Assembly: GCA_020026285.1 (NCBI GenBank)
Contig: JAHHQS010000089.1
Coordinates: forward strand, 1 to 15,777
Direction: 5' to 3'
Length of the DNA: 15,777 nucleotides
Source: Parabacteroides sp.
GTDB taxonomy: Bacteria > Bacteroidota > Bacteroidia > Bacteroidales > Tannerellaceae
The position numbers and the translations under genes are program-made. The notes under the pieces are model-generated. The model searched no databases. It was not told the DNA's origin and worked only from the letters and a program-made list of their open reading frames with translations. This document shows, piece after piece, positions 1 through 6,399 of the stretch. Positions within the stretch are counted from its first letter, which is position 1, and each line of letters starts with the position of its first letter.

Positions 1-32
1 AAAAATTGGTGCCTTTTTTGTTCCAGCCTTTG

Positions 33-50
33 AAAAGACTAGGGTCTTTT
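33..50. terminator. 7-bp hairpin, possible terminator of an off-window gene
   Basis: AAAAGAC and GTCTTTT form a perfect 7-bp stem around the loop TAGG. The four Ts lie in the stem and no longer T-run follows, so it is only a possible intrinsic terminator. It sits just upstream of the antitoxin operator region. Confidence 0.3.
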
Positions 51-56
51 GAGTAC

Positions 57-78
57 ATATTGCAATATATTGTAATAC
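57..78. promoter_or_regulatory. tandem 10-bp operator-like repeats before the antitoxin remnant
   Basis: ATATTGCAAT at 57-66 is followed directly by ATATTGTAAT at 67-76. The pair also forms a near-palindrome centred at 67/68, with one mismatched pair in TTGCAATATATTGTAA. Ribbon-helix-helix antitoxins commonly bind side-by-side repeats about one helical turn apart in front of their own gene, which is just what lies here, 20 bases before the ATG. Operator function is inference. The antitoxin is frameshifted downstream of its RHH core, so DNA binding might survive. Confidence 0.45.
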
Positions 79-96
79 ATAATCATATTTTGTCTT

Positions 97-338
97 ATGG
101 AAACGATTATAAGAAAACAGGCTTCTTTTCGTTTGAGAGAGGACTTGTTGGAGATATTGAAGAGTAAAGCGCAGAAGGCAAATCGTAGTCTGAACAATTT
201 TGTGGAGAGTACGTTGATGGAGGCGTTGTGCGAAACTCCAAACAAGAAACTCTACAGGCAATGAAGGAAGCTAAAGAGGATAAAAACTTGGATACATTGG
301 ATTTGAGTAACTTTAAAAGCTATATTGAATCCTTATGA
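97..338 (+). pseudogene. frameshifted ribbon-helix-helix antitoxin (copy 1)
   Basis: From ATG 97 the reading frame gives METIIRKQASFRL and an RHH-type core (SFRLREDLL, then ANRSLNNFVESTLMEAL). It then goes out of frame near 246-249 and stops at 262-264, leaving 55 residues. Compared with the second copy at 3181, one G is missing after AACAAG. Restoring it reads on through NKETLQAMKE and DLSNFKSYIESL to TGA 336-338. The full-length form would be about 80 residues, normal for a type II antitoxin with an RHH DNA-binding head and a toxin-wrapping tail. Its stop overlaps the ATG of the toxin remnant (ATGA at 335-338), the usual coupled arrangement. The truncated product keeps the DNA-binding half but loses the toxin-neutralising half. 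A sequencing error cannot be excluded, but the partner toxin is also broken. Confidence 0.75.
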
Positions 339-438
339 AAACATTAAAGGTTACTTCAGATGATTGCTGATTTGGTTTGACGAAACTAATAATATTATCA
401 AGTTGGTAAGATTAGGTTCGCATGCGGAGCTATTTTAA
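335..438 (+). pseudogene. internally deleted YafQ/RelE-like toxin remnant (copy 1)
   Basis: The remnant starts MKTLKVTSD, a typical N-terminus of Bacteroides YafQ-like mRNA interferases of the RelE/ParE fold, but stops at 368-370. From 367 another frame gives LIWFDETNNIIKLVRLGSHAELF and a stop at 436-438, which is the typical C-terminus of the same family. A full toxin has about 90 residues, so roughly 60 central codons are gone, together with most of the presumed catalytic surface. The two ends are joined out of frame. It lies directly behind the antitoxin with overlapping stop and start, so this was a complete antitoxin-first operon. Family assignment comes from recalled end motifs; loss of function is clear from the sequence. 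Confidence 0.72.
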
Positions 439-458
439 AAGGTTTTAGTCTGATGGAC

Positions 459-487
459 TACAGGGCTGGATGACTCTGTGTTTTTTT
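459..487 (+). terminator. intrinsic terminator T1 after the toxin remnant
   Basis: TACAGGG (459-465) pairs with CTCTGTG (474-480), allowing two G-U pairs, around an 8-base loop. Seven Ts follow at 481-487. A competing hairpin, TAGTC/GACTA at 446-460, overlaps its left arm. Confidence 0.55.
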
Positions 488-494
488 ATATTAT

Positions 495-534
495 AGTAGT
501 TTGTTGATATTTATGTCAGTAAACTACTTTTTTT
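495..534 (+). terminator. intrinsic terminator T2
   Basis: AGTAGTTT (495-502) pairs perfectly with AAACTACT (521-528), followed by six Ts (529-534). The 18-base loop can form an inner TGA/TCA pairing. With T1 it makes a tandem terminator that insulates the glycosidase promoter from upstream transcription. From 439 to 596 no coding sequence is evident. Confidence 0.65.
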
Positions 535-596
535 ATTTCTGGGAATGCCGACTAAAGTTGTAGATCAAAAACAAGAGCCAATTTCTAAAGAATAAA

Positions 597-628
597 ATTG
601 CTCGATGGAGGTAAATAATCTATTTTTG
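597..628 (+). promoter_or_regulatory. sigma-ABfr-type promoter of the glycosidase
   Basis: The -7 element TATTTTTG (621-628) matches TAnnTTTG exactly. ATTG at 597-600 matches the TTTG -33 element in three of four bases, with a 20-bp spacer. The expected start lies near 635, giving a leader of about 37 bases before ATG 672. Confidence 0.65.
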
Positions 629-671
629 TATTTATATCAAAGGTGGACTTAATATTAAAACTACGTATATC

Positions 672-3053
672 ATGAATAGAAAACACTTCCTTGTTGCTGC
701 AGTCGGAAGCCTGTTCTTTTCCGGCCCGGTATTCGGACAGACAAATATAGAACAATCGGATAGTACAGTCGTATTGGAAAACAAGAAACTGAGTTTGTGT
801 TTCGATCTGCATAATGGTACTTATAGCGTTTCCGATAAGCAGATGAATCTGAAAGTCTTTCAGAACGCTCATTTTGTGGTGGAGAACTGGACTCCATCTC
901 ATTCAAACTTTCAGAAGCAGATATATCAGGTTGAGGTGAAGAAGGAAAATGCGGGCGCCGATGGAAAATCAATCATCATCAGTGTGAGGAATGAAGGGAA
1001 AATCCGACCGGAATATAAGATGGAGATTGCTCTCGGCGACAACGATACTTACTTTACCTATCGTTTGGGAATGTTGAACACATTGTCACACGATACTCGT
1101 TTCATGAGTGCCCAGCCTTTCTATCAGGCGCAGTTATTCCCTCATAAAATAATTTCGGAAGTGCAGACTTTGAATGGTGCTGCCGGAAGAGCCAATGCGG
1201 AGGTCCTGAAAGATGTCTCTCGAAAATCAACTAACTCGATGTTGCTGACTTGTCTGGTCAATGGAAACAGATATAGTCTTGTCTGGGGCGGCTTGGCTTA
1301 CAAGGAGTTTTATGCCAATACCGAATATGATGACGTGCGTAAGGCTATCTCTTTGGAAATGACCGATCCTTCAGGAAAGCTGGTAGGCAGGAATGAGATG
1401 TACTGGACTACAGATACCTATTATCTGGGACTTGCAGAGCAGAATCCTTTCCTGGCTTTAGAGGATTATGCCATGAAACTCAGAGAAGAGAATCATGCTT
1501 CGCCTAATCTATTCGATTATCCTACTTTATGTGGCTGGGCTGTCTGTGCGTTGAGCCATGATAGTAATATAAACAATTCGGCCAAGTTGTTGGAAGAACT
1601 GGATGCCGCCAACAAATGCGGACTGACTGCCTACACGGATGTGGCTATCCGACTGGAACCGGATTATTATTGTTATCGTGACGGCAATACGGAGCAAGGC
1701 TGGTGGGATGATGAACATTGGAGCCGGTATAATCATCTGGTAAAACCTTATGATACATTTACTAAATGGTGCCAGGCGATTCGGGCAAACAAGGGAATCC
1801 CTTTTACTTATTTCCAATGCAGTATGCCTTCGGATGATTTTGCGGAGGCACACCCGGAATGGATGTTGCACGAGGATATTTCCAAACTTCATCTGTATCA
1901 TCCTCACCACATGCCGAATGTGAGATACGATTACACAGACAAAGGGTTTCAGAATCATGTATTGAAAGTATGGTCTAATCTGAAAGAAGCGGGAATGGGC
2001 GGTATCAAGTTTGATTATCCTGAGACTGCCTGGAATCCCGAAGGAGGTTTTGAAGACAAGACGGCAACAACTACTTCTGCCTATTGTACTCTTTTCGAAC
2101 TGGCTCGAAAAGGTTTGGGTGATGAGGCAAGACTGACGGAAAGAAATCTGGGAGAATGTGGTCGCCCGACATTGGATGTGACTGCCGGAATTGTCGATAT
2201 GCAGCGAATCACCGGAGACAATAATAAATATCAGGTGAAATACATTACATCGGCCGGATTGAGATGGTATAAGAGCCGTTCGGTTTTCAATTATTATCAG
2301 GATTGCAAGGATCTTCTGCCGTTGACGGTGAAAGAAAGGAAATCGTTACTGACCATGATCTCTCTGACCAGTGGAATGTTCGAACTGGCTACTTCATTCA
2401 GGAAGTTTACTCCGGAGATGGTACACGATGTCTCTCGTATTTATCCGATGTACAACGGAATCAGAAGTCCTCGTCCGCTGGATGCTTTTACCGGAATCAA
2501 AGATCCTCAGATCTATGATCTGGAATTGACGGATGGCTGGCATCAGCTGGCTCTCTTTAATACCAGTGGAAAGCAGGAAGAATTACAGGTTTCGTTAGGG
2601 GAGGAGATGATTTATGGTGGATTGAACCTGAATCCTCAGAAGAAGTATTATGTTTACGATTTCTGGAACGAAAAGTTCGTCGGTTTGCTGGCAGGAAATG
2701 AAGTCATCAAAGCCAGTCTGGAACCATTGGAAACGAATCTGTATTCTATCAGGGAAATGAAAAAGGAACCTCAGATTATCCATACGAACAGACATATCTT
2801 CCAAGGCTGGATGGATCTGAAAGAGGTGAAGTGGCAGAAGAAATCGAAGGTGCTGACGGGAAAGGCTGCTGTTATTAAGGGAGAATCATTCAGGATGGTG
2901 GTCGCTCTCAATTCGATGAAGAAGATAAAAAGTGTCACCGCCGAGAATGCTTCGATAAGGATAGAGAATCATCCGGAAAGTGAAAGTTGCAAAGTACTGG
3001 TTATCGATAGTGATTCAAGTACCGATATTGCTTGGAAGGTTACTTTTAAATAA
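672..3053 (+). CDS. secreted GH36-like (clan GH-D) glycoside hydrolase, putative alpha-galactosidase
   Basis: The product has 793 residues. A signal peptide (NRKHFLV, then a hydrophobic run to VFG/Q at about residue 22) points to export. A beta-rich N-terminal domain (about 24-270) is followed by a (beta/alpha)8 barrel (about 285-600) and a C-terminal beta domain. Support for the GH36/GH27 clan is GIKFDYPETAW, in which D448 sits at the usual nucleophile place after a K-x-D signature; QRITGD, in which D516 is a candidate acid/base; and AEAHPEWML, which resembles the HPDWVL segment of GH36. Such retaining enzymes release alpha-linked galactose or N-acetylgalactosamine from glycans. The substrate cannot be read from sequence. 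No SusC/SusD pair or regulator adjoins it, so it is a solitary gene rather than part of a visible polysaccharide utilisation locus. It has its own promoter and is bracketed by two decayed toxin-antitoxin copies. A divergent or new GH-D family is possible. Confidence 0.7.
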   Translation: MNRKHFLVAAVGSLFFSGPVFGQTNIEQSDSTVVLENKKLSLCFDLHNGTYSVSDKQMNLKVFQNAHFVVENWTPSHSNFQKQIYQVEVKKENAGADGKSIIISVRNEGKIRPEYKMEIALGDNDTYFTYRLGMLNTLSHDTRFMSAQPFYQAQLFPHKIISEVQTLNGAAGRANAEVLKDVSRKSTNSMLLTCLVNGNRYSLVWGGLAYKEFYANTEYDDVRKAISLEMTDPSGKLVGRNEMYWTTDTYYLGLAEQNPFLALEDYAMKLREENHASPNLFDYPTLCGWAVCALSHDSNINNSAKLLEELDAANKCGLTAYTDVAIRLEPDYYCYRDGNTEQGWWDDEHWSRYNHLVKPYDTFTKWCQAIRANKGIPFTYFQCSMPSDDFAEAHPEWMLHEDISKLHLYHPHHMPNVRYDYTDKGFQNHVLKVWSNLKEAGMGGIKFDYPETAWNPEGGFEDKTATTTSAYCTLFELARKGLGDEARLTERNLGECGRPTLDVTAGIVDMQRITGDNNKYQVKYITSAGLRWYKSRSVFNYYQDCKDLLPLTVKERKSLLTMISLTSGMFELATSFRKFTPEMVHDVSRIYPMYNGIRSPRPLDAFTGIKDPQIYDLELTDGWHQLALFNTSGKQEELQVSLGEEMIYGGLNLNPQKKYYVYDFWNEKFVGLLAGNEVIKASLEPLETNLYSIREMKKEPQIIHTNRHIFQGWMDLKEVKWQKKSKVLTGKAAVIKGESFRMVVALNSMKKIKSVTAENASIRIENHPESESCKVLVIDSDSSTDIAWKVTFK

Positions 3054-3063
3054 GGAAAGTCTG

Positions 3064-3097
3064 GTATCAAGTCCGCACGTCTTGGCGGACTTGATAC
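3064..3097. repeat. 13-bp perfect inverted repeat after the glycosidase
   Basis: GTATCAAGTCCGC (3064-3076) and GCGGACTTGATAC (3085-3097) are perfect reverse complements around the 8-base loop ACGTCTTG, 10 bases after the glycosidase stop. No T-run follows on either strand, so it is not a standard intrinsic terminator. It could stabilise the mRNA 3' end, act with Rho, or be a REP-like element. Its loop and right arm form the left copy of the direct repeat that recurs at 3151-3178. Confidence 0.7.
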
Positions 3098-3178
3098 GCA
3101 ATCGAAGAGGCTGGACCTTTTGTACGAACAAATGTCAGACATTAACCTATACGTCATTACGGATTTGATATGCAATCG
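3077..3178. repeat. imperfect 28-base direct repeat flanking 46 bases
   Basis: Bases 3077-3104 and 3151-3178 agree at 23 of 28 positions by eye. Both start ACGTC and end GCAATCG. The second copy has lost the complementary left arm, so only the first can fold. It ends three bases before the second antitoxin remnant, which may mark an old rearrangement junction. Confidence 0.6.
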
Positions 3179-3180
3179 TA

Positions 3181-3381
3181 TTGGAAGAAATCATACGTAT
3201 TATAATCCCTTCGAGAATCACTAATTATTGGGATAATAGTAGTTTAATAGAGAGTACGTTGATGGAGGCATTGTGTGAAACACCTAATAAGGAAACTCTG
3301 CAGGCGATGAAAGAGGATAAAGAGGATAAGGATTTGGATACATTCGATTTGAGTAACTTTAAAAGTTTCGTTGAATCCTAA
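3181..3381 (+). pseudogene. antitoxin remnant with deleted RHH core (copy 2)
   Basis: An open frame from TTG 3181 to TAA 3379-3381 could encode 66 residues. Its C-terminal half (IESTLMEALCETPNKETLQAMKE, then DLSNFKSFVES) is nearly the same as the restored copy 1 at 97-338. The N-terminus EEIIR also corresponds to ETIIR, but the RHH core between them is replaced by a shorter unrelated stretch (IIIPSRITNYWDN). The start codon position holds TTG in place of ATG. What remains is the toxin-binding tail without the DNA-binding head, the reverse of the damage in copy 1. About 21 differences separate the two copies over about 155 bases by eye, so this is a paralogue and not a recent duplication. A small protein could still be made from TTG, but no promoter or ribosome site supports it. 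Confidence 0.65.
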
Positions 3382-3440
3382 TGAAAACATTAAAGGTTAC
3401 CTCATAATTTAAAAAGGATTTATTATTTATGACTCTATAA
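3381..3440 (+). pseudogene. toxin remnant with nonsense codon (copy 2)
   Basis: The ATG overlaps the antitoxin stop (TAATG). The frame reads MKTLKVTS, then TAA at 3405-3407, then FKKDLLFMTL and a second stop at 3438-3440. YafQ-like toxins of Bacteroides commonly start MKTLKVTSQFKKD, so a single CAA to TAA change explains the first stop. The rest of the toxin, including the LVRLGSHAELF end kept in copy 1, cannot be found downstream. From about 3441 to 3530 no gene or repeat is evident. Confidence 0.6.
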
Positions 3441-3532
3441 AGAAAAGCAGATTTTTACGCCATAAACACATTCATAGGATGTGGAAAATATGTTTTTTAT
3501 AGACAAAGATAAAACGCATTAACTCTTCCTAT

Positions 3533-3549
3533 TGTAAAGAAACTTTACA
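3533..3549. promoter_or_regulatory. enhancer-like palindrome, upstream site 1
   Basis: TGTAAAG-AAA-CTTTACA is a perfect 7-3-7 inverted repeat. It lies about 78 bases before the -24 GG of the sigma-54 promoter, the usual distance for binding sites of NtrC-class activators. The presumed binder is the Fis-type helix-turn-helix of the response regulator encoded at 7313. Confidence 0.65.
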
Positions 3550-3554
3550 CCAAC

Positions 3555-3571
3555 TGTAAAGTTTCTTTATA
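3555..3571. promoter_or_regulatory. enhancer-like palindrome, upstream site 2
   Basis: TGTAAAG-TTT-CTTTATA is the same 7-3-7 palindrome with one mismatch in the last arm. Its centre is 22 bp from that of site 1, about two helical turns, so two dimers could sit on one face of the DNA and help an activator hexamer form. The two sites together are also mirror images around CCAAC. Confidence 0.62.
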
Positions 3572-3605
3572 CTTGTCAAATACTGAAAAATATTTATTTG
3601 TTAAT

Positions 3606-3618
3606 TATCAGTTGGTTA
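3606..3618 (+). promoter_or_regulatory. IHF-like bending site between enhancer and promoter
   Basis: TATCAG-TTGG-TTA matches WATCAA-N4-TTR at all but one defined base. It lies between the enhancer sites and the -24 element, where IHF bends DNA in many sigma-54 promoters. Bacteroidota HU/IHF homologues may not share this specificity. The same stretch holds a CAGTT-GGTT-AACTG palindrome (3609-3622). Confidence 0.3.
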
Positions 3619-3625
3619 ACTGTTT

Positions 3626-3641
3626 TGGCATGACACTTGTA
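3626..3641 (+). promoter_or_regulatory. sigma-54 (-24/-12) promoter of the permease gene
   Basis: TGGCATG-ACAC-TTGTA compares with consensus TGGCACG-N4-TTGCA. GG (3627-3628) and G (3639) have the needed 10-bp spacing; the -12 GC is GT here. Transcription would start near 3652, leaving a leader of about 28 bases before ATG 3680. The paired palindromes upstream and the sigma-54 activator gene downstream support it. Confidence 0.65.
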
Positions 3642-3679
3642 TTCTGTTTGATGGAATCTGAAACTATTGGCTGAATAGG

Positions 3680-6079
3680 ATGATTCGGCAGGTTAAGGAT
3701 TTTAAATCTGAAGTAGTATATTTGTTTAATATAAAGAGACAGAAAATGAAGCATAAGAATCAATTGTTGAAAGTCTTCTCGTTGGGAGTCGGAATAGCCA
3801 TCAGTTTCGTGCTGATAGCCAAAGTCTGTTTTGAATCATCGTACGATAGTTTCTATAAGGATATTGACCGGATTTACCAAATCTATGTAGATTTTTCATA
3901 CGGAGGACAGAAAGGAAATTATCCAAACGTCAGTGGAGCCATTGCTCCGGGGATCAAACAATATGCTCCCGGTGTGGAGGCGGCTACGCGTACCACCGGA
4001 CTCTTTGAAAGTGACAACTATCTGCTGGAAGATAAATCTGTTGTAAGCGGACATCTGGTGCTGGCTGATTCTTCCTTCTTCCAGGTTTTCAATCGGGAAA
4101 TCTATATCGGCAATCCGTCTGAAATATTAAATACACCAGGGCAGATCATGGTAAGCCGTTCGTTTGCCGAGAAGCTGGGTGGAATAGAAAAGGCTGTCGG
4201 TCAGAAGATATCGAATGAAACCATGCCTTATTTGAAACTGACTATTGCCGGAGTTTATGAAGACTTCCCGAAGAATGGAACACTGGATTATGATATTCTG
4301 TTTTCTTTGGCTTCCTATACCAAACGCAGCACGGAGAACTGGGTGGGCAACGACCGTTATTATGGATATGTCAAGCTGCAGGAAGGTGTAAATCCGGCTT
4401 CCTTGAAAGATGGCATTCGTCTGATGCAGGAGAAACATCAGGCTCCGTTGCTGGAGCGTGAAAAGGAAGGCGATTTCTTTCATCTCTTTTTAAAGCCCTT
4501 CAGCAAGCTGCATACTTCCGATTCTGTGGTTAAGAATATGATACTGATTCTTTCGATTGTAGCTCTTATTCTGTTGGTTATCTCCATGATGAATTACAGT
4601 CTGATTACGGTGTCTGAAATAGTGAAGCGTGCCAAGGAAATGGGCGTGCATAAATGTTATGGTGCCGAAGGATGGGATATTTACAGGATACTGATTAAGG
4701 AAACAGGTGTCACTTTACTTTTGTCGCTGCTTTTAGCCGTCATTTTGGTGTTTGCCGCCCAGCCGTTGATTCAGGATCTGATGAATGTAAAGCTGGCTGC
4801 TCTCTTTATTCCTCAGACATGGGTGGTACTGGGCTTGATGTTAGTTGTTATCGTTCTGGTATCTATCTTTATTCCCGGTTATCTTTACAACCATGTTCCT
4901 GTCAGTATCGTCTTCCGCAATTTACAGATGAACAAACGTCATTGGAAACTGACCTTGCTGACGGTTCAGTTCATCATTAATGTCTTTATGTTTGGATTTA
5001 TGTTCGTGATAGCTGCACAATATCATAAGGTTCTGAACGATGATAAGGGATATAATGACAAGAATGTATTTTATTATAACACAGCGGGTGCGCCCATCGA
5101 ACAGGTTACCCGGGCTATCGAACAATTGAAGACGATGCCTGAAGTAACGGATGTGGAAAGATGTTATGCTCTGCCTTTCCAGGGCTCAAGTGGTAATAAT
5201 ATTTTCTTGCCAGGTCAGGATAAGGAATTGTTCAACATTGCCGATCAGTACTTGGGTACAGAAGGTATCTTCGATTTCTTTGAGATTCCGATTCTTGAAG
5301 GACGTGTTCCTAAAACGGAAAAGGAAGTGGCTGTAAGTCGCAGTTTTATTTCTAAAATGAATGACTTTGCCGACTGGAGTGACGGAGCTATCGGTAAACA
5401 GATCTGTATTTCGGAACACTCAAAAGATGAGAAAGACTTATTCACCATCACCGGTGTTTACGAAGATTATCTGATTGGTACGCAGACATGGTGGGAGACT
5501 CGCCCTAGTATTCGTTTTACGGCAGGAATGGATAGGAATGATTATATGTCTTATACATTGATTAAGCTGCAAGCGAAAGATGCTGAGACTTTGGAAAAGA
5601 TTCGTAATCTGTTGAAGTCGTGCATAACGGATAAAAACATCGAAGTGTTCTCTTATGAAGATGAGATGGTGAAGTTGTATGACGATAATATGACGTTGAG
5701 GAATACCATTATAGTTGGTTGTTTCTTTGCCATCGTGATTGCTTTTCTGGGATTAATCGGTTATATCCGCGACGAATCGTTGAGGCGCAGCAAGGAAATA
5801 GCAATCCGGAAGATTAATGGAGCGGTGACATCGGAAATTATGGGGCTTTTCGTAAAGGATATTATGAAGCTGGTGCTGATTGCCATTGTGATAGGCGATG
5901 TGGCTGCCTATTATATTTCTTCGCTTTGGTTGGAACTGTTTGTCGACAAGATAGACTGGCTGATGGTTTATTTGCTGGCAGGCGACTGTATTGTGGCTTT
6001 CATAGTTCTGATAACTGTTCTGCTGAACTGCCTGAAGATAACGAGGGCGAATCCGGTGTTATCGCTGAAGAGTGAATAG
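3680..6079 (+). CDS. FtsX/MacB-type ABC transporter permease
   Basis: This 799-residue inner-membrane protein has the double layout of Bacteroidota MacB-family permeases. One helix (about 32-50) is followed by a periplasmic core domain (about 55-280, with ESSYDSFYKDIDRIYQI typical of the family) and three helices (about 286-308, 342-362, 381-402). A second helix (about 424-446), a second periplasmic domain and three more helices (about 676-696, 730-750, 760-785) follow. The cytoplasmic coupling segments KRAKEMGVHKCYGAE and RRSKEIAIRKINGAV are the FtsX-type contacts to an ATPase. MacB-like permeases use ATP-driven conformational change to move or release substrates in the periplasm and do not conduct through the membrane. 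No ATPase or TolC partner gene is in the window. ATG 3680 was chosen because it fits the sigma-54 start; ATG 3746 is an alternative that leaves only 8 residues before helix 1. The promoter suggests control by the response regulator downstream. Confidence 0.9.
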   Translation: MIRQVKDFKSEVVYLFNIKRQKMKHKNQLLKVFSLGVGIAISFVLIAKVCFESSYDSFYKDIDRIYQIYVDFSYGGQKGNYPNVSGAIAPGIKQYAPGVEAATRTTGLFESDNYLLEDKSVVSGHLVLADSSFFQVFNREIYIGNPSEILNTPGQIMVSRSFAEKLGGIEKAVGQKISNETMPYLKLTIAGVYEDFPKNGTLDYDILFSLASYTKRSTENWVGNDRYYGYVKLQEGVNPASLKDGIRLMQEKHQAPLLEREKEGDFFHLFLKPFSKLHTSDSVVKNMILILSIVALILLVISMMNYSLITVSEIVKRAKEMGVHKCYGAEGWDIYRILIKETGVTLLLSLLLAVILVFAAQPLIQDLMNVKLAALFIPQTWVVLGLMLVVIVLVSIFIPGYLYNHVPVSIVFRNLQMNKRHWKLTLLTVQFIINVFMFGFMFVIAAQYHKVLNDDKGYNDKNVFYYNTAGAPIEQVTRAIEQLKTMPEVTDVERCYALPFQGSSGNNIFLPGQDKELFNIADQYLGTEGIFDFFEIPILEGRVPKTEKEVAVSRSFISKMNDFADWSDGAIGKQICISEHSKDEKDLFTITGVYEDYLIGTQTWWETRPSIRFTAGMDRNDYMSYTLIKLQAKDAETLEKIRNLLKSCITDKNIEVFSYEDEMVKLYDDNMTLRNTIIVGCFFAIVIAFLGLIGYIRDESLRRSKEIAIRKINGAVTSEIMGLFVKDIMKLVLIAIVIGDVAAYYISSLWLELFVDKIDWLMVYLLAGDCIVAFIVLITVLLNCLKITRANPVLSLKSE

Positions 6080-6157
6080 AAGAGAATCAAGATATTCCTT
6101 GTTTTGATTTGAATATAGTTTCTAATTGTAAAGCTGAATTGATAGATTCACTTAAGG

Positions 6158-6183
6158 AATAACCTGTATTGTCTTAGGTTATT
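6158..6183. other. 8-bp hairpin after the permease gene
   Basis: AATAACCT (6158-6165) and AGGTTATT (6176-6183) form a perfect stem with a 10-base loop. A run of As, not Ts, follows, so termination on the + strand is doubtful. The loop and right arm (TTGTCTTAGGTTATTA) resemble a degenerate unit of the 21-bp repeats that begin 16 bases later. Confidence 0.45.
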
Positions 6184-6198
6184 AAAAAATGAGGCGAT

Positions 6199-6282
6199 TT
6201 TTTATAGAAATGTCTTAAGTTTTTATAGAAATGTCTTAAGTTTTTATAGAAATGTCTTATGTTTCTACAGAAAAGTCTTGAG
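6199..6282. repeat. four tandem 21-bp repeats in the leader of the GIN-domain gene
   Basis: Units lie at 6199-6219, 6220-6240, 6241-6261 and 6262-6282. The shared pattern is a T-run, then ATAGAAATGTCTTAAG. Units 1 and 2 are identical, unit 3 differs by one base, and unit 4 has several changes (CTACAGAAAAGTCTTGAG). The period equals two DNA turns, so every unit faces the same side, as expected for cooperative protein binding. The array ends 117 bases before the GIN gene ATG. No recognisable sigma-ABfr or sigma-54 promoter was found between 6080 and 6399. Confidence 0.85.
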
Positions 6283-6399
6283 TTTTTATTTGATCTGGTT
6301 TATTCAGAAATAGAAGATCGGATGATTTCTATAAATTGCTGTCAATAAATATATTATATGTGATAGATGATAATTCGATAATTATAAGTAGAGTGTAAG

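Noticed and set aside
39..245. 68-residue open frame on the minus strand
   Set aside because: It lies antisense to the antitoxin remnant, has no family likeness, and its composition follows the opposite strand.
1527..1958. 143-residue minus-strand open frame
   Set aside because: It is fully inside the glycosidase gene on the other strand, with no signal or domain; the + frame carries the recognisable active-site motifs.
3064..3097. standard intrinsic terminator for the glycosidase gene
   Set aside because: The stem is strong but no T-run follows on either strand; it is reported as an inverted repeat instead.
97..3440. composite transposon formed by two flanking elements
   Set aside because: The flanking copies are toxin-antitoxin remnants in direct orientation with no transposase or terminal inverted repeats.
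6199..6282. CRISPR-like array
   Set aside because: Units are contiguous with no spacers, and there are no cas genes.
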